A stretch of 64,000 nucleotides of DNA from Muscardinus avellanarius (lineage: Eukaryota; Chordata; Mammalia; Rodentia; Gliridae), in assembly GCA_963383645.1 (NCBI GenBank), contig OY726559.1, positions 109,576,235-109,640,234 on the forward strand. The letters are read 5' to 3'. The notes beneath the pieces are model-generated. The model was given only the letters and a program-made list of their open reading frames with translations, did no database searches and had not been told where the DNA came from. This document shows positions 35,901 to 45,964 of the stretch, piece after piece. Both the position numbers and the translations under genes were made by a program. Positions within the stretch are counted from its first letter, which is position 1, and every line of letters starts with the position of its first letter.

Positions 35901-36715
35901 AACACCTCTCACCTCTCCTCCGATCTCTCACATCCCAAAGCTGCCTGGCTGGCTCTAGAAAGGCCCAGCAAAGCCGGGCGTGGTGGCGCACGCTTATAAT
36001 CCCAGCATTCGGGAGGCTGAGACCGGAGGATCACAGTTCACAGACAGCCTCAGCTACTTAGTGAGGCCCTCTGCAACTCAGTGAAACCTGGTTTCAAAAT
36101 AAAGAATAAAAAAAAATAAGGCAGGGGGTGTAGCTTGGAGGTTGATGCCCCTGGGTTCCATCCCCAGACCCGCAAAAAAAAAAAAAAAAAAAAAAAAAGA
36201 AAAAGAAAAAAAGAAAGGCCCAGCAAGTCTCTGCGAGAACGTGGCACAAATAACTGCTTCCCTTTCTGTGTGTGTGCTCGCGCGTGTGTGTGTGTGTGAG
36301 TGTGTGTGTGTGTGCGCATCGGGACCCCCAGGGTGGGTGTGCCAGGCCAGACTAAGTCAGAGCGTGGCCTCTTGGCCATCTGGGACAGAGTCCCGCCTAG
36401 GTCTGCTCTGGACTTGCTTTGCAGCCTCAGCAGCCCCACAGGTAGGCCCTGTCCTGCAGAGCACGGGCTCACCTCTCTTCTTTTCGCCCTCAGCCGGTTC
36501 CACGAGTGGAGAGGAGCACAGCAAAGCTGAGGTAAGTGGCCCCAGCATCCCCTTCACCTTCTCCCCACTGCCGCCCGTTGCCCTCTCCAGAGAGCTCCAT
36601 GGAGAAAGCACGCCTCTGCTCTCTCCAGGCTGAGAAAACAGTCACCTACTCACTGCTCAAGCACCCTGAGGCTCCGGAGGAAGAAACAGAGCCAACTTAC
36701 CAGAACCGCATTTAG
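25013..36715 (+). CDS. FCGR2B: Inhibitory low-affinity IgG Fc receptor IIb
   Basis: The exons are 25013-25124, 28176-28196, 29203-29457, 30448-30702, 31926-32048, 33854-33895, 36494-36531 and 36629-36715. They join to 933 nt, 310 codons plus stop, the same length as human FCGR2B isoform 1. Seen: a leader with [10 protein letters not shown]; Ig domain 1 (45-129, Cys71-Cys112); Ig domain 2 (130-214, Cys151-Cys195); sequons at Asn86, 179 and 186; a membrane helix about 223-249 with no charged residue; and a 61-residue cytoplasmic tail with the ITIM VTYSLL (287-292, Tyr289) ending NRI. Known: phosphorylated IIb ITIM recruits SHIP and inhibits B-cell and myeloid activation. The ITIM and the uncharged helix separate it from the activating FCGR2A. 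The start has A at -3 and G at +4. The extra in-frame ATG at 24692 lacks family support. Confidence 0.95.
25318..25520 (-). repeat. Antisense SINE in FCGR2B intron 1
   Basis: A full antisense dimer with its poly(T) tail at 25304-25317. Confidence 0.85.
26403..26597 (+). repeat. (TCC)n/(TTC)n polypyrimidine tract
   Basis: About 195 bp of almost uninterrupted C and T on the sense strand, in FCGR2B intron 1. Pure TCC runs flank an interrupted TCC/TTC centre. Long predicted Leu, Pro or Gly reading frames here are repeat artefacts. Confidence 0.97.
26610..27785. repeat. SINE cluster in FCGR2B intron 1
   Basis: Antisense ID arms at 26610-26665 and 26697-26755, then antisense copies at 26765-26952 (variant with 'cctcttaagccagcggggct') and 26953-27100. 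A truncated plus copy lies at 27325-27460 and an antisense dimer at 27600-27785. The segment 27790-28140 is unique. Confidence 0.8.
28176..28196 (+). CDS. FCGR2B: FCGR2B exon 2 (21-nt mini-exon)
   Basis: 21 nt between a ttccttgcag acceptor and a gtaagt donor, phase 1-1, encoding PAAGAH at the leader end. Confidence 0.93.
28432..28750 (+). repeat. Two SINEs in FCGR2B intron 2
   Basis: A plus-strand dimer at 28432-28605 with a poly(A) tail to 28624, and a left arm at 28626-28750 lacking its ID part. Confidence 0.82.
28932..29061 (+). repeat. 32-bp minisatellite
   Basis: Four head-to-tail copies of a pyrimidine-rich 32-bp unit (ctctggctccccttcctccc...). The array sits about 140 bp upstream of the Ig domain 1 exon of FCGR2B. 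Confidence 0.95.
29203..29457 (+). CDS. FCGR2B: FCGR2B exon 3 (Ig domain 1)
   Basis: 255 nt, phase 1-1, starting [12 protein letters not shown]. It contains Cys71 and Cys112. The acceptor is a tandem CAGCAG, as in the paralogous FCGR3 exon. Confidence 0.96.
29700..29993 (+). repeat. SINE with (CT)n(CA)n tail in FCGR2B intron 3
   Basis: A plus dimer at 29700-29890. Its tail is replaced by CT/CCCT repeats (29890-29930) and CA repeats (29931-29993). Confidence 0.83.
30130..30360 (+). repeat. MIR-like remnant
   Basis: Carries the MIR core 'cacagatgaggaaactgag', followed by 'cttgctcaggatgacagaat'. It lies in FCGR2B intron 3, just upstream of the Ig domain 2 exon. Confidence 0.6.
30448..30702 (+). 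CDS. FCGR2B: FCGR2B exon 4 (Ig domain 2)
   Basis: 255 nt, phase 1-1, starting [16 protein letters not shown]. It contains Cys151 and Cys195 and is the IgG-contact domain. Confidence 0.96.
30895..31545 (-). repeat. Antisense SINEs in FCGR2B intron 4
   Basis: Antisense copies at about 30895-31030 (partial), 31045-31245, 31250-31325 (left-arm piece) and 31345-31545, separated by poly(T) tails. Confidence 0.82.
31926..32048 (+). CDS. FCGR2B: FCGR2B exon 5 (transmembrane)
   Basis: 123 nt, phase 1-1, encoding a short stalk, the alanine/valine-rich helix and the KRKRAS stop-transfer. Its donor is gttcgt, weaker than the other donors in the gene. Confidence 0.92.
32420..32900. repeat. LTR-like relic and MIR-like piece in FCGR2B intron 5
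   Basis: 32420-32700 has phrases typical of old MaLR-type LTR sequence (ggcttatggctcacaggttg; caggccctgccccttaaagg; ttcaccacctcccaatacg). 32780-32880 resembles a reversed MIR. Both are heavily diverged and the family is uncertain. Confidence 0.4.
33145..33600. repeat. SINEs in FCGR2B intron 5
   Basis: An antisense dimer at 33145-33350 and a plus dimer at 33420-33600. Confidence 0.82.
33854..33895 (+). CDS. FCGR2B: FCGR2B exon 6 (alternative cytoplasmic insert)
   Basis: 42 nt, phase 1-1, encoding [14 protein letters not shown], the counterpart of the human 57-nt b1 insert but five residues shorter. Acceptor ctccccag and donor gtgagt are good. Skipping it keeps the frame, giving a b2-like tail. 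Confidence 0.85.
34880..35280 (+). mobile_element. L1 3' fragment
   Basis: A plus-strand remnant of an L1 3' end. It starts with a degraded ORF2 C-terminus ([20 protein letters not shown] type) and continues with a purine-rich 3' UTR tract at 35090-35170. It lies in FCGR2B intron 6. Confidence 0.65.
35968..36215 (+). repeat. B1-ID SINE in FCGR2B intron 6
   Basis: A full plus-strand dimer ending in a long A-rich tail. GT-rich repeats follow at 36266-36316. A pyrimidine-rich stretch lies upstream at 35655-35770. Confidence 0.85.
36494..36531 (+). CDS. FCGR2B: FCGR2B exon 7 (cytoplasmic)
   Basis: 38 nt after cgccctcag, entering in phase 1 and leaving in phase 0 at GAG|gtaagt. It encodes [12 protein letters not shown]. 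Confidence 0.87.
36629..36715 (+). CDS. FCGR2B: FCGR2B exon 8 (ITIM and stop)
   Basis: 87 nt after a 97-nt intron. It encodes [19 protein letters not shown], with the ITIM tyrosine at residue 289, and ends QNRI followed by TAG at 36713-36715. Confidence 0.95.
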   Translation, partial: AEKTVTYSLLKHPEAPEEETEPTYQNRI

Positions 36716-37188
36716 TCTCCACCGCCTCGTGGAGAGGGAGGATCTGCGTCTTAGGCCTCAACTCCCCTTGGAGAGGTTGAGGGGATTCTGCAGTTCCCAT
36801 GAGGGAGGAGGACTCTTCCAGCATTACCTACGCGGGCTCTGAAGCTGTCTGTCCTGAAGCCACAGTGTGGTTCCGAATGGTGGACGGACTGTGCTGAGTC
36901 CTTTGGGGCTGCCGCCCTTCCCAGCCTCCAGGTTCACCTGTTACCCGTCCACACAGCGGAGATCATGGATACAGTTAGGAGGAGAAGGCAGCCCAGCGGA
37001 AGTGCTCACGTCCCAGTCACGTGAGAACAATTCTACCAGTATGTATGATTTCAGATATGATAATACAAACTAACACGCCAACATATACAACCCCAAGATA
37101 CTAAAAGTGATTGTTTCAGGATGATGACACTATTTGTGATTTTAATTTTCTTTATTCCTTCTCTGTGGAGATCGCATCTTACTTTTAT

Positions 37189-37194
37189 AATAAA
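37189..37194 (+). promoter_or_regulatory. FCGR2B: FCGR2B poly(A) signal
   Basis: AATAAA 474 nt after the FCGR2B stop, followed about 20 nt later by a TG/T-rich stretch. This gives a 3' UTR of about 0.5 kb. Confidence 0.8.
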
Positions 37195-37454
37195 ATATCG
37201 TAGAAATGACATGCTGTTTGTTTACCTTTTCAAGAAAGATTGCTGTTGGCTGGAGTGTGGACTGAGCTCTCCGGGGTCTGCTTCTCTTTGATGATAGGAC
37301 TCGGAAGAAAGCTGGGCATGGTGACCCAGCTTCAAAGGTAGAACGCCTTTGACGTCAATTCCAGCAGTCCCCCAAACAATCTGAGAGAAGATAGTAATAA
37401 ATAGGGTTGTAGGGGACAGGAGAGATGGGGATCTGGAGTGGAAAGCGAGCACCC

Positions 37455-37524
37455 TTCTTATTTTTTTATGATACTGAGGATTTCACCCAGGGGTATTCTA
37501 CCTCTTGGTTCTACCCCAAGACCT

Positions 37525-37568
<44 letters not shown>

Positions 37569-37915
37569 TTTGCAGTACTGGGGATTGAACCCAGGGACAT
37601 TCAGCTCCAAGCTACACCCCCAGCCCTGTTTTTTATTCTTTATTTTGAAACAGGGTCTCACTGAGTTGCAGAGGACCTCACTAAGTAGCTGAAGCTGTCC
37701 ACGAACCTCAACCCTCCCGTCTCAGCCTCCCGAATGCTGGGATTACAAGCCTGCACTACCATGCTGTGTTTCCTATTTTATTTTATTTTTTATTAAAAAA
37801 AAAAAAACGTTCTCACTAAGTGGCTTGGGCCTTGTTAAGTTTGCTGAGACTGGCCTTGAACCTGGGATCCTCCTGTCTCAGCCTCCCAAAGACTGGGATT
37901 GCAGGTGTACTAGCA
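37455..37915 (-). repeat. Antisense SINEs and (TTTA)n downstream of FCGR2B
   Basis: An ID arm at 37465-37525, a TTTA microsatellite at 37524-37567, a full dimer at 37570-37770 and a left arm at 37800-37915. The segment 37916-38300 is unique. Confidence 0.82.
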
Positions 37916-38302
37916 CCCCTCTTCTGAACACTGATTTAGTCCTGTGTTTTCTTCCCTTTTTTCCTAGGTTGTTTTGTTGCCAAAACAACCACTTTATTTT
38001 GCAACCCAAGTTCTCAGGAAGAGCCTTGGACTTCCTGAGAAGTCCCAGGAGTTCTCTGTCACTCCCCAGTGTACTGACGAAGAGGTTGTGCCTCAGAGAA
38101 GCAGTCCCCAGCAGGGCAGGACCACGGCTGCCTGCTCGGGGGTCTGCTGAGCGTCCTTGGCGAGGCTTTCTTTTCTGTGGATGATAACAGCATCATTGTG
38201 AACAATTCTTCTCCATTCAGGAGTTTTCAGTTTACTTTGTTGGGAATGTCCGGACATTGTTACAATACTTTTTATGGTTCCATAGTCAGATTTCACATGC
38301 AT

Positions 38303-38457
38303 AGCTGAGTATAGTGGCACATGCCTGCAATTCCAGTACCTGTTGGCGAGACAGGAGGATTACAGGTTTGAGGACAGCCTCAGCAACTTAGAGAGACCTG
38401 TTTCCAAACAAAAGAAAATAGGGCTGGGTAGAATGACCCTGGTTCAGTTCCCAGCAC

Positions 38458-38511
<54 letters not shown>

Positions 38512-39385
38512 TACACACTTCAATTGCATATATTATAATAATAGAGACTAAGAATTACAATGAGTGAATTATTAAAGGTTTACTATTTTCAAGTCATGTT
38601 TCTTAGGATTTGGAGAGTTTAGCCAAGTGAGGTGGTGTACATTTGTTATCCCAGTGCTTGAGAGGCTGGTTCACGGCCAGCCTCGGCTATTTAGTGAGGC
38701 CCTCCACAACTTATTTTATTTTATTTATTTTATTTTATTTATTTTATTTTATTTCAAAATAAAGAATAAAATATAGGGCTGGGGGTGTAGCTCAGTGGTA
38801 GAATGCCCCTGGGTTCCATCCCTAGTACTGCAAGTAAATAAATAAATAAATAAATAGAAGCTGGGTGTGGTGGCGCACGCTTGTAATCCCAGTTTTTGGG
38901 AGGCTGAGACGAGAGGATTTCAGGCTCAAAACCAGCCTCAGAAACTTTGTGAGAGCCGGGCGTGGTGGCACACGCTCCCTGCGCTTGGGAGGCTGAGACA
39001 GGAGGATCACATGGGTTCAAAGCCAGCCTCAGCTACTTAGTGAGGCTCTCAGATACTTAGTGAGACCCTGTTTCCAAATAAAATATAAAATGGATCTGGG
39101 AGTATAGCCCAGAGGTAGAAAGCCTCTGGGTTCCACTCCCAGTACCACCAAAAAAAAAAAAAAGAAAAAAAAAAAGAAAAAAGGAAAAAAGAAAAAGAAA
39201 CTTTGTGAGACTCTCAGGAACCTAGTGAGACCCTGTTTCCAATAAGAAATCAAATAGAGCTGGGGAGTCAGAGCTTGGAGATAAAATGCCTCTGGGGTCA
39301 AAAATAAATAAATAATAAAACAGGCCTGGGGGTCTAGCTCAGAAGTAGGATTCCCCCGGAAATTCAACCCCTAGTACTGAAAAAC
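38303..39385 (+). repeat. Plus-strand SINE cluster with (CA)n
   Basis: A dimer at 38303-38458 whose tail is (CA)n at 38459-38508. Further copies lie at 38620-38830, 38861-38950 (partial), 38955-39150 and 39205-39260, with an ID arm at 39322-39380. Confidence 0.8.
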
Positions 39386-39429
39386 AAAAAAAGAATTTAA
39401 GATTATTAGCTATTAATATTTCTCCTTTG

Positions 39430-39810
39430 CGATTCTCCCGTCGATGTATTTCCTTTGCCCATGTTTACATATACAACGCGTGCGCTCGGTACTCAGTATT
39501 AAAGCCCCGAATGGTCTAACTTAGGGACTCTGGATAGCTCCTTCTGCATTTCCTCCCCTGGATCCCGGCTGAGGCGTCCTTTCCTGGCCTGATGGAGCAA
39601 GACCCGCAGGTCCTCTGCTGTCTAAATCTGCTTGTGTCTATTCCTGTGTTTTGCCAACCGAGCACCTCTTCTCTTATAAAAGCTGTCCTTGCCCCTGAGT
39701 TCTCCAAAGATGGGGATTTGGAACAAAAAGGATTCCTCTATCTTCCTTCAGAGCTGGCTCTGAATAAACCTCTCTTCCCATCTATTTGAGTATTTACAGA
39801 ACAGGTGAGT
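39430..39810 (+). mobile_element. Candidate endogenous retrovirus LTR
   Basis: An LTR-like order of signals: TATAAAA near 39676, then AATAAA near 39763 about 85 bp downstream, then a short U5-like stretch. There is no internal retroviral sequence beside it, and I could not fix the ends. The call is tentative. Confidence 0.3.
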
Positions 39811-40089
39811 GATGAAGTTGAGCCTCCCGTCCTCGGAGCTAATGGTTTTACTGGAGACACAGCGAGTTAGAATATCTGGGCTTGACATTAAGAGCAGAGG
39901 GCACTGAAAGCCCCTCTGGGGCCTTCTCCTCTGAGCTCTCCCATCACCAAACCCCGCGTGTGGGTCCTGGTTGTTCAGTTCAGACACAGAATGCAAATAA
40001 GGCCTGGTAACAACCAGGACCCTGCAAGGCTAGCACGTGGAATCCCTTGGGCTCCCAATGGTGGCCTCTACTATTTTCCTTGTTCTTTT

Positions 40090-41307
40090 TATATTTGGGG
40101 GAACTGGGCATTGAACACAGGATGTTCTATCTCCAAGCTACACCTCCAGCCCCCCCCCCCTTTTTTTTTTTTTTTTTTTGGTGATACTGGGGGTGGAACC
40201 CAGATGCTTTCTACCTCTGGGCTGTACTCCCAGACCTTTTTTTATATTTTATTTGGAAACAGGGTCTCACTAAGTTGCTGAAAGCCTCACTAAGTAGCTG
40301 AGGCTGGCTTCGAACCCATGCAATCCCCCTGTCTCAGCCTCCCAAGTGCGGGGATTACAAGCGTGCGCCACCACGCCCGGCTTTCAATTTTTTTATTTTG
40401 AAACGGGTCTCACTGAGTTGCAAAGGGCCCTCCCTCACTAAGTAGCTGAGGCTGTCTGTGAACCGTGATCCTCCTGTCTCAGCCTCCCAAGTACTGGCAT
40501 TACAGGCGCGGGCTGCCATGCCTGGCTGTCAAGGTCTTCTTGGCTATTAACAGGCTACTTCTCTTCTAGATGGATGTTAGTATTCATACCATTAAGATAT
40601 TGATAGAAAGCCGGCCGTGGTGGCGCATGCTTATAATCCCAGCATTTGGGAGGCTGAGACAGGGTTGTGGTTTGCAGACAGCCTCAGCTACTTAGTGAGG
40701 CCCTTTGCAACTCAGTGAGTTTCAAAATCAAGAGTAAAAACATAGGGCTGGGGTGTCGCTCAGAGGTAGAATGCCCCTGGGCTTCATCCCCAGTACTGCA
40801 AAAAACAAACAAACAAAAACAAAACAAAACAAAAAAACAAACAAAAAAACCCCCAAAAAACAAAAAAAACCCAACAACCCAAAAAAGATATTGATAGAAT
40901 TCCATCACATTAATAGATGATCTGTGTTATATGGAGGCTGCCCAAGATGTAGGTCTGCGTTCATTTACATGAGAGACTTCTTCTGTAATATTATATGGGT
41001 TTGGCACCTTTTTTGCAATAGATCTTTTTTGGGGGGGTACTAGGGATTGAACTCAGGGGCATTCTACCTCTAAGCTACACCCCTGGTCCTATTTTTTTTT
41101 TTTTTTTTTTTTTGCAGTACTGGGGATGGAACCCAGGGGCATTCTATCTCCAAGCTATGCCCCTAGCCCTATTTTTTTATTCTTTATTATGAAACAGGGT
41201 CTCACTGAGCTGCACACAGGGTCTCGCTCAGCTGAGGCTGTCTGCAAACTACACTCCTCCTGTCTCAGCCTCCCAAATGCTGGGATTACAAACATGTGCC
41301 ACCATGC

Positions 41308-41346
<39 letters not shown>

Positions 41347-41450
41347 AACAGAGTCTCACTAAGTAGCTGAGGCTGGCTGTGAACCTGTGACCCTCTGGTC
41401 TCAGCCTCCCAGGTGCTCGGATTATAGATGTGCACCACCACACCTGGCTC
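40090..41450. repeat. SINE cluster
   Basis: Antisense ID arm at 40095-40155, antisense copies at 40185-40385 and 40386-40530, and a plus dimer at 40608-40800 with an AC-rich tail to 40885. Then an antisense ID arm at 41035-41095, an antisense dimer at 41115-41315 and an antisense left arm at 41338-41450. Confidence 0.82.
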
Positions 41451-41459
41451 AGTGATCTT

Positions 41460-43065
41460 TGAGAAGCTATTTTGCCCATGTCTTTACTGGTTTGATTAGG
41501 ACTTTCCTTCTTCCATTCTCTGTGTGGTGCTGGAGACCCCTCCCACCACCTGTGTGAGGTTGGTGAGCCCTGGACCCTGAGCTACAGCCCGTCACCACCC
41601 TGCTTAGGGTTTTATTGTTCCTATTCTCCCAGGACATCACTGGCATGCCGCAGTACATTACATTTTCTTCTATTTTAGTCATTAGTGTGTTTATACTCCC
41701 CCCATTTCTAGCATTCCCCCCCCCCCTTTTATCAGTTTGACCTTAGTTAGAAGTAACAGGAAATGGTGACTTGGCAATATGGAAATGTATTATCTCACAT
41801 AACAAAAGGTCCAGAGACACCCTGTCTCTTTAGAGCAGGATTCTGGGTCTGTTTTTCTGCCGTTCTCTGGGCTCTGCCGTGGGGTTGGCAGCAAGGCTGT
41901 GTGGGCACTGTGAGGTCTGACCGTGAGGTCATGCCAGAGGAGGGCGGAGAACTAATGCCCAACCTAACGTGTCCTATCCAGGGCCTCCTGCAGAGCTGCC
42001 AGCTTTCCCACTAAAGGCTCCCGGGCAGCTGCCCTTTGTGATACATCCCCAGGAACACACTTCTTTCTCATCCTGGCCATCTGACCCAAGGCAGGCTCCA
42101 ACACAGCCCACTGACTTACCTCCAGGCCCGGACATCCCCCTCCGGGATCATCCAGCCTGTTGCACGAGGACTCCTTATCCAGACCCATGTGCAGTCCAGG
42201 GCTCGTGTTGGGTGCCAGCCCCAGGGCAGTCTGCTCACCTATGCCACCTCCCTGGATCAGTGTATACAATCCAGGCAGCCTACCCTGTGCCGCGTGTGAA
42301 CAGGCTTCTGATTAGGCTCTGCTTCTTGGACGTGTCTCCTACTCGGGACAAACCGTTTATACCATCTAGACACGCTGACAGGCAACCTTCTTAACCCAAC
42401 AAGTGTACGCAATACGCCCTCCTGATCGCACATTCCCGTCCCAAACTCTGCAGATCAGACGGTAAACCCTGTGCCACCTTATGTAGCGTGGACTTCTGAG
42501 CAGCAACCCTAGGTAATAATCCCTTAACACTGGAGCAAAAGATGTATTTAACACTAAATTTAGACACACGGGCATGTTATCTTGGCTTCCGGCGTCCGGT
42601 GGCTCCATCCCAAGCAGTTATCAGTTTTGGACAGCGACAGCTACAATCTCAGGCCCATTCAGCAGTACCGCTTCGCAGAGGGCAATAACAGGACAGCTTC
42701 AACACCCTGGACAGATGACCTTGATTCTCATGCCTCCTAACCAGCCCCATCATCTCTTAATGCATCAGCCAGCCTGCATCCAGCAGACATCTTGTAGCTT
42801 GACACCCACCTCTGGGTCATCAGAATCACAATTACAATGGTAGATCCTCTATCAAAACTCCAGGATAGCCCTTCCAAGTCAGTCGTCTTCTTCTGGTTTT
42901 CAAATCCTGAGGTTCAACACTTCAAGACAGGTTTCTGCTGCCTGCCAGCATCTCTGTGTTACAGACACAGCAACATCTTTCGAGGCCAAAATTTCCAAAG
43001 GTCGAGTCTGGATTCTTCCATAAAAATGATTCCAAAGTTGTTGCTAAATCTTAATAAAGAGCAGG
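41460..43065. other. Unclassified single-copy-looking region
   Basis: About 1.6 kb without SINEs or an obvious gene. Reading frames of up to about 140 codons exist but show no domain I recognise. An AATAAA occurs near 43055. It could be an old LTR or retrovirus relic or a decayed retrocopy; I cannot decide which. Confidence 0.4.
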
Positions 43066-43069
43066 TGAA

Positions 43070-43277
43070 GAGCCAGGCGTGGGGGCGCACGCTTGTAACC
43101 CCAGCATCTGGGAGGCTGAGACAGGAGGATCGCGGTTCGCAGACAGCCTTAGCTGCTACTCACTGAGGCCCTCCGCAACTCACTGAGACCCTGTTTCAAA
43201 ATAAAGAATAAAAAATAGGGCTGGGGGTGTTGCTCGGAGGTAGAATGCCCCTGGGTTCCATCCCCAGTACTGCCAAA
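43070..43277 (+). repeat. B1-ID SINE
   Basis: A full plus-strand dimer with a poly(A) tail to 43290. Confidence 0.86.
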
Positions 43278-43379
43278 AAAAAAAAAAAATTATTAAACCA
43301 GCTTTGCTTTCCAGGAACAAAGCCCACCTGGTCATTGCATATACATTTCTTTATATGCTACTTACTTCTATGTATCCAC

Positions 43380-44090
43380 ACTTTGTTAAGGATTGATGCA
43401 TCTATGTCCATGAGAAACAGGAGTCTAGTTTTCCGTGTGTGCATGTTAAGCCTGTGTTTGTCTGGCCTGGGATGTGGTCTATCTTGGCATATTTTCCCAA
43501 GGATGTGTATTCCACTGTTGTTAAGTGGAGAGTTCTGTAAATATTGATTAGATCCTTGGGTTCATGGTGTGGTTGAGGTCTTCTATATTCGTGCTGATTT
43601 TCTGTTCTATCACTTGTAGAGAGGGGTGCTGGGTCCTCCAAATATCATTGTGAATTTGTCAATGTCTTCTTTGAGTTCTGGTATTTCTTTCTTTCCTTTT
43701 TTTTTTTTTTTGCAGGTCTGGGGATGGAACCCAGGAGCATTCGACCTCCGAGCTATACTCCTTGCCCTATCTTTTTTTTATTCTTTATTTTGAGACAGTG
43801 TCTCACTAAGTTGAGGAGGGCCTCACTAAGCAGCTGAGGCTGTCCTTGAACCGTGATCCTCTGGTCTCAGCCTCCCCAATGCTGGGATTACAAGTGTGCC
43901 CACCACACCCGGCTGTGTTCTGGCATTTCTGCCTCACATATTTTGCAACTCTATTGTTAGAATGTCTTTTGGGTGAATTTATGTTTTTATCATTAGTACA
44001 AAGTCTGTCTCCATTCCTGTTAACTTTCTCTGCTCTGAAGCTTACCTTGTCTGATGTTTCTTGGGTGGTGGAGCTGCTCCAGGTTTGTTT
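43380..44090 (-). mobile_element. L1 ORF2 fragment, antisense, with nested SINE
   Basis: Read on the minus strand, 43641-43402 gives L1 endonuclease-like sequence (INIYRTLHLTTVEYT and YAKIDHIPGQ). More L1-like sequence lies at 43915-44090. An antisense SINE dimer (43710-43915) splits it. Confidence 0.7.
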
Positions 44091-44665
44091 CAGCCCCAGC
44101 TACTTAGAAGGCTAAGGTTGGAGGACTGCAAGTTTGAGGCCGGTTTGGGAAACCCAGTGAGACTATCTGGAAAATAAAACAGAGCCGGGCGTGGTGGGCA
44201 GGCTTGTAATCCCAGCATTCGGGAGGCCGAGACAGGAGGATTGTGGTTCGCAGCCAGCCTCAGCTACTTAGAGAGGCCCTTTGCAACTCAGTGAGGCCCA
44301 GTTTCAAAATAAAGAATAAAAAAAAGAGTGGGGTGTTGCTCAGTGGTAGAATGCCCCTGGCTTCCATCCCCAGTGCCGCCAAAAGAAAAGAAGAAATTAA
44401 AAAGGCTGGGGGTGTAGCTCAGTGGTAGAGCGCCCTTTGATTCTAGTACACTTTCTCTCAAAAAAGTACACCAAAAATGCCGGGCATGGTGGCACATGCT
44501 TGTAATCCCCGCGCTTGGGAGGCAGAGACAGGAGGATTCCGCAGGTTCGAAGCCAGCCGCGCTGGCTTAAGAGACCCTGTTTCCAAATTTAAAAAAGTAT
44601 AAAATAGGTCTGGGAGTGTAGCCCGGAAGTAGAAGGGTTTCCAGGAACCCCAGTACCACCAAAAA
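44090..44665 (+). repeat. Plus-strand SINE cluster
   Basis: A B1-like piece at 44090-44180, a dimer at 44182-44380, an ID arm at 44403-44450 (with the classical 'gtagctcagtggtagagcgc') and a variant dimer at 44478-44665. An AC/GC-rich microsatellite follows at 44798-44857. The segment 44860-45400 is unique. Confidence 0.82.
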
Positions 44666-45404
44666 AAAAAAAAGGAGATAAACCTTCCTTCATCTTGGGC
44701 CGTAGCAAGAACCTGTCTGCCACTGTCGCTTGCCAGCTCAGAATAGCTGTGGCGCTGAGCAAATCCACAAAGACATCCCCAAAGAGCAGCAACAACACCC
44801 ATACACACACGCACAAGCACACGCGCGTGCGCACACAAACACACACACACACACACAGAGAAAACTGCTATGTCCAAGAACCTCGAGCGATCCTGTTTAT
44901 CAGGGAAGGAATGCCATGTGTGCCCCTCTGTAAAACCTCTTAATTCTTTTGTTTATTCCCAGTGGTCAGATGAGCATTTTCTTTAGGAACGGGAGGTCCC
45001 TCCTGGCAGCAAGACGAGTTTCCCACCGGGCCGAGGGGGAAGGGTTGGCTTTCTGGAGGAACTGGAAGCCACTCCCTGGAACATAAACAGCCGTTTGGAG
45101 GCCTGGTGCTCCGAGAACCGAGAACCTCTTTGTGCTTCCTGGACGTAGGTTCTGAGACACCGTTAGTGAACCGGTACACAAAAGGGACGCGTCCAGTCAC
45201 GTCTGGCTTGTCTGCAGAAGCACCCCAAGCTGGTTCTCAGAGAGTTGATTCTCTTCCCCTCTCCCCTCCCTCCCTCAGCCCTTTCCTTCCAGGTGGTGGT
45301 CACGTCTCAGGGACGCTGGCATGAGGTCAGCTCGGTGCCTGGGTGCCTGTTGCTGCCGCTAGTGCGCAGGTAGTAAAGGGATATTATTGAAAAACACTTT
45401 ATGT

Positions 45405-45931
45405 CAGTCGTATGTGGTGGCACACGCTTGTAATTCCAGCATTTGGGAGGTTGAGACCGGAGGATCATGGTTCGCAGACAGCCTCAGCTACTTAGTGAGG
45501 CCCTCTGCAACTCAGTGAGACCCAGTTTCAAAATAAAGAATAAAAAATAGGGCAGGGGGTGTAGCTCGGGGGTCAAATGCCCCTGGGTTCTACCCCCAGA
45601 CCCGCAAAAAAAAAAAAAAAAAAAAAAGAAGCCGGGTGTGGTGGTGCACACTTGTAATCTCAGCATTTGGAAGGCTGAGGATCGCAGATTGGGGACAGCC
45701 TCAGCTACTTAGTGAGACCGACCCTATTTCAAAATGAAGAATAAACAATAGGGCTGGGTGTAGCTCAGAGGTAGAGTGCTCCTGGGTTCCACTCCCAGCA
45801 CCACACAAAAAAGAAGTCCTATTTTAAAAAATTATTCTTTGTGATTCCATATATATATATATATATATGGAATTATATATTATTATATATTATATATTAT
45901 TATATATTATATATTATTATATTATAATTAT

Positions 45932-45964
<33 letters not shown>

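Noticed and set aside
35366..36061. A 231-codon plus-strand frame in FCGR2B intron 6.
   Set aside because: It covers unique intron, a pyrimidine-rich stretch and a SINE, has no domain and no conserved start.
36142..36633. A 163-codon frame overlapping FCGR2B exon 7.
   Set aside because: It starts in a SINE poly(A) tail and reads the exon in a different frame from the receptor.
41963..42843. Two frames of about 90-140 codons as a possible new gene.
   Set aside because: No splice structure, domain or codon pattern supports coding. They are left as an unclassified region.
44403..44450. A tRNA-like sequence with A and B boxes.
   Set aside because: It is the ID arm of a SINE. It lacks a full cloverleaf, and dozens of siblings exist in the window.
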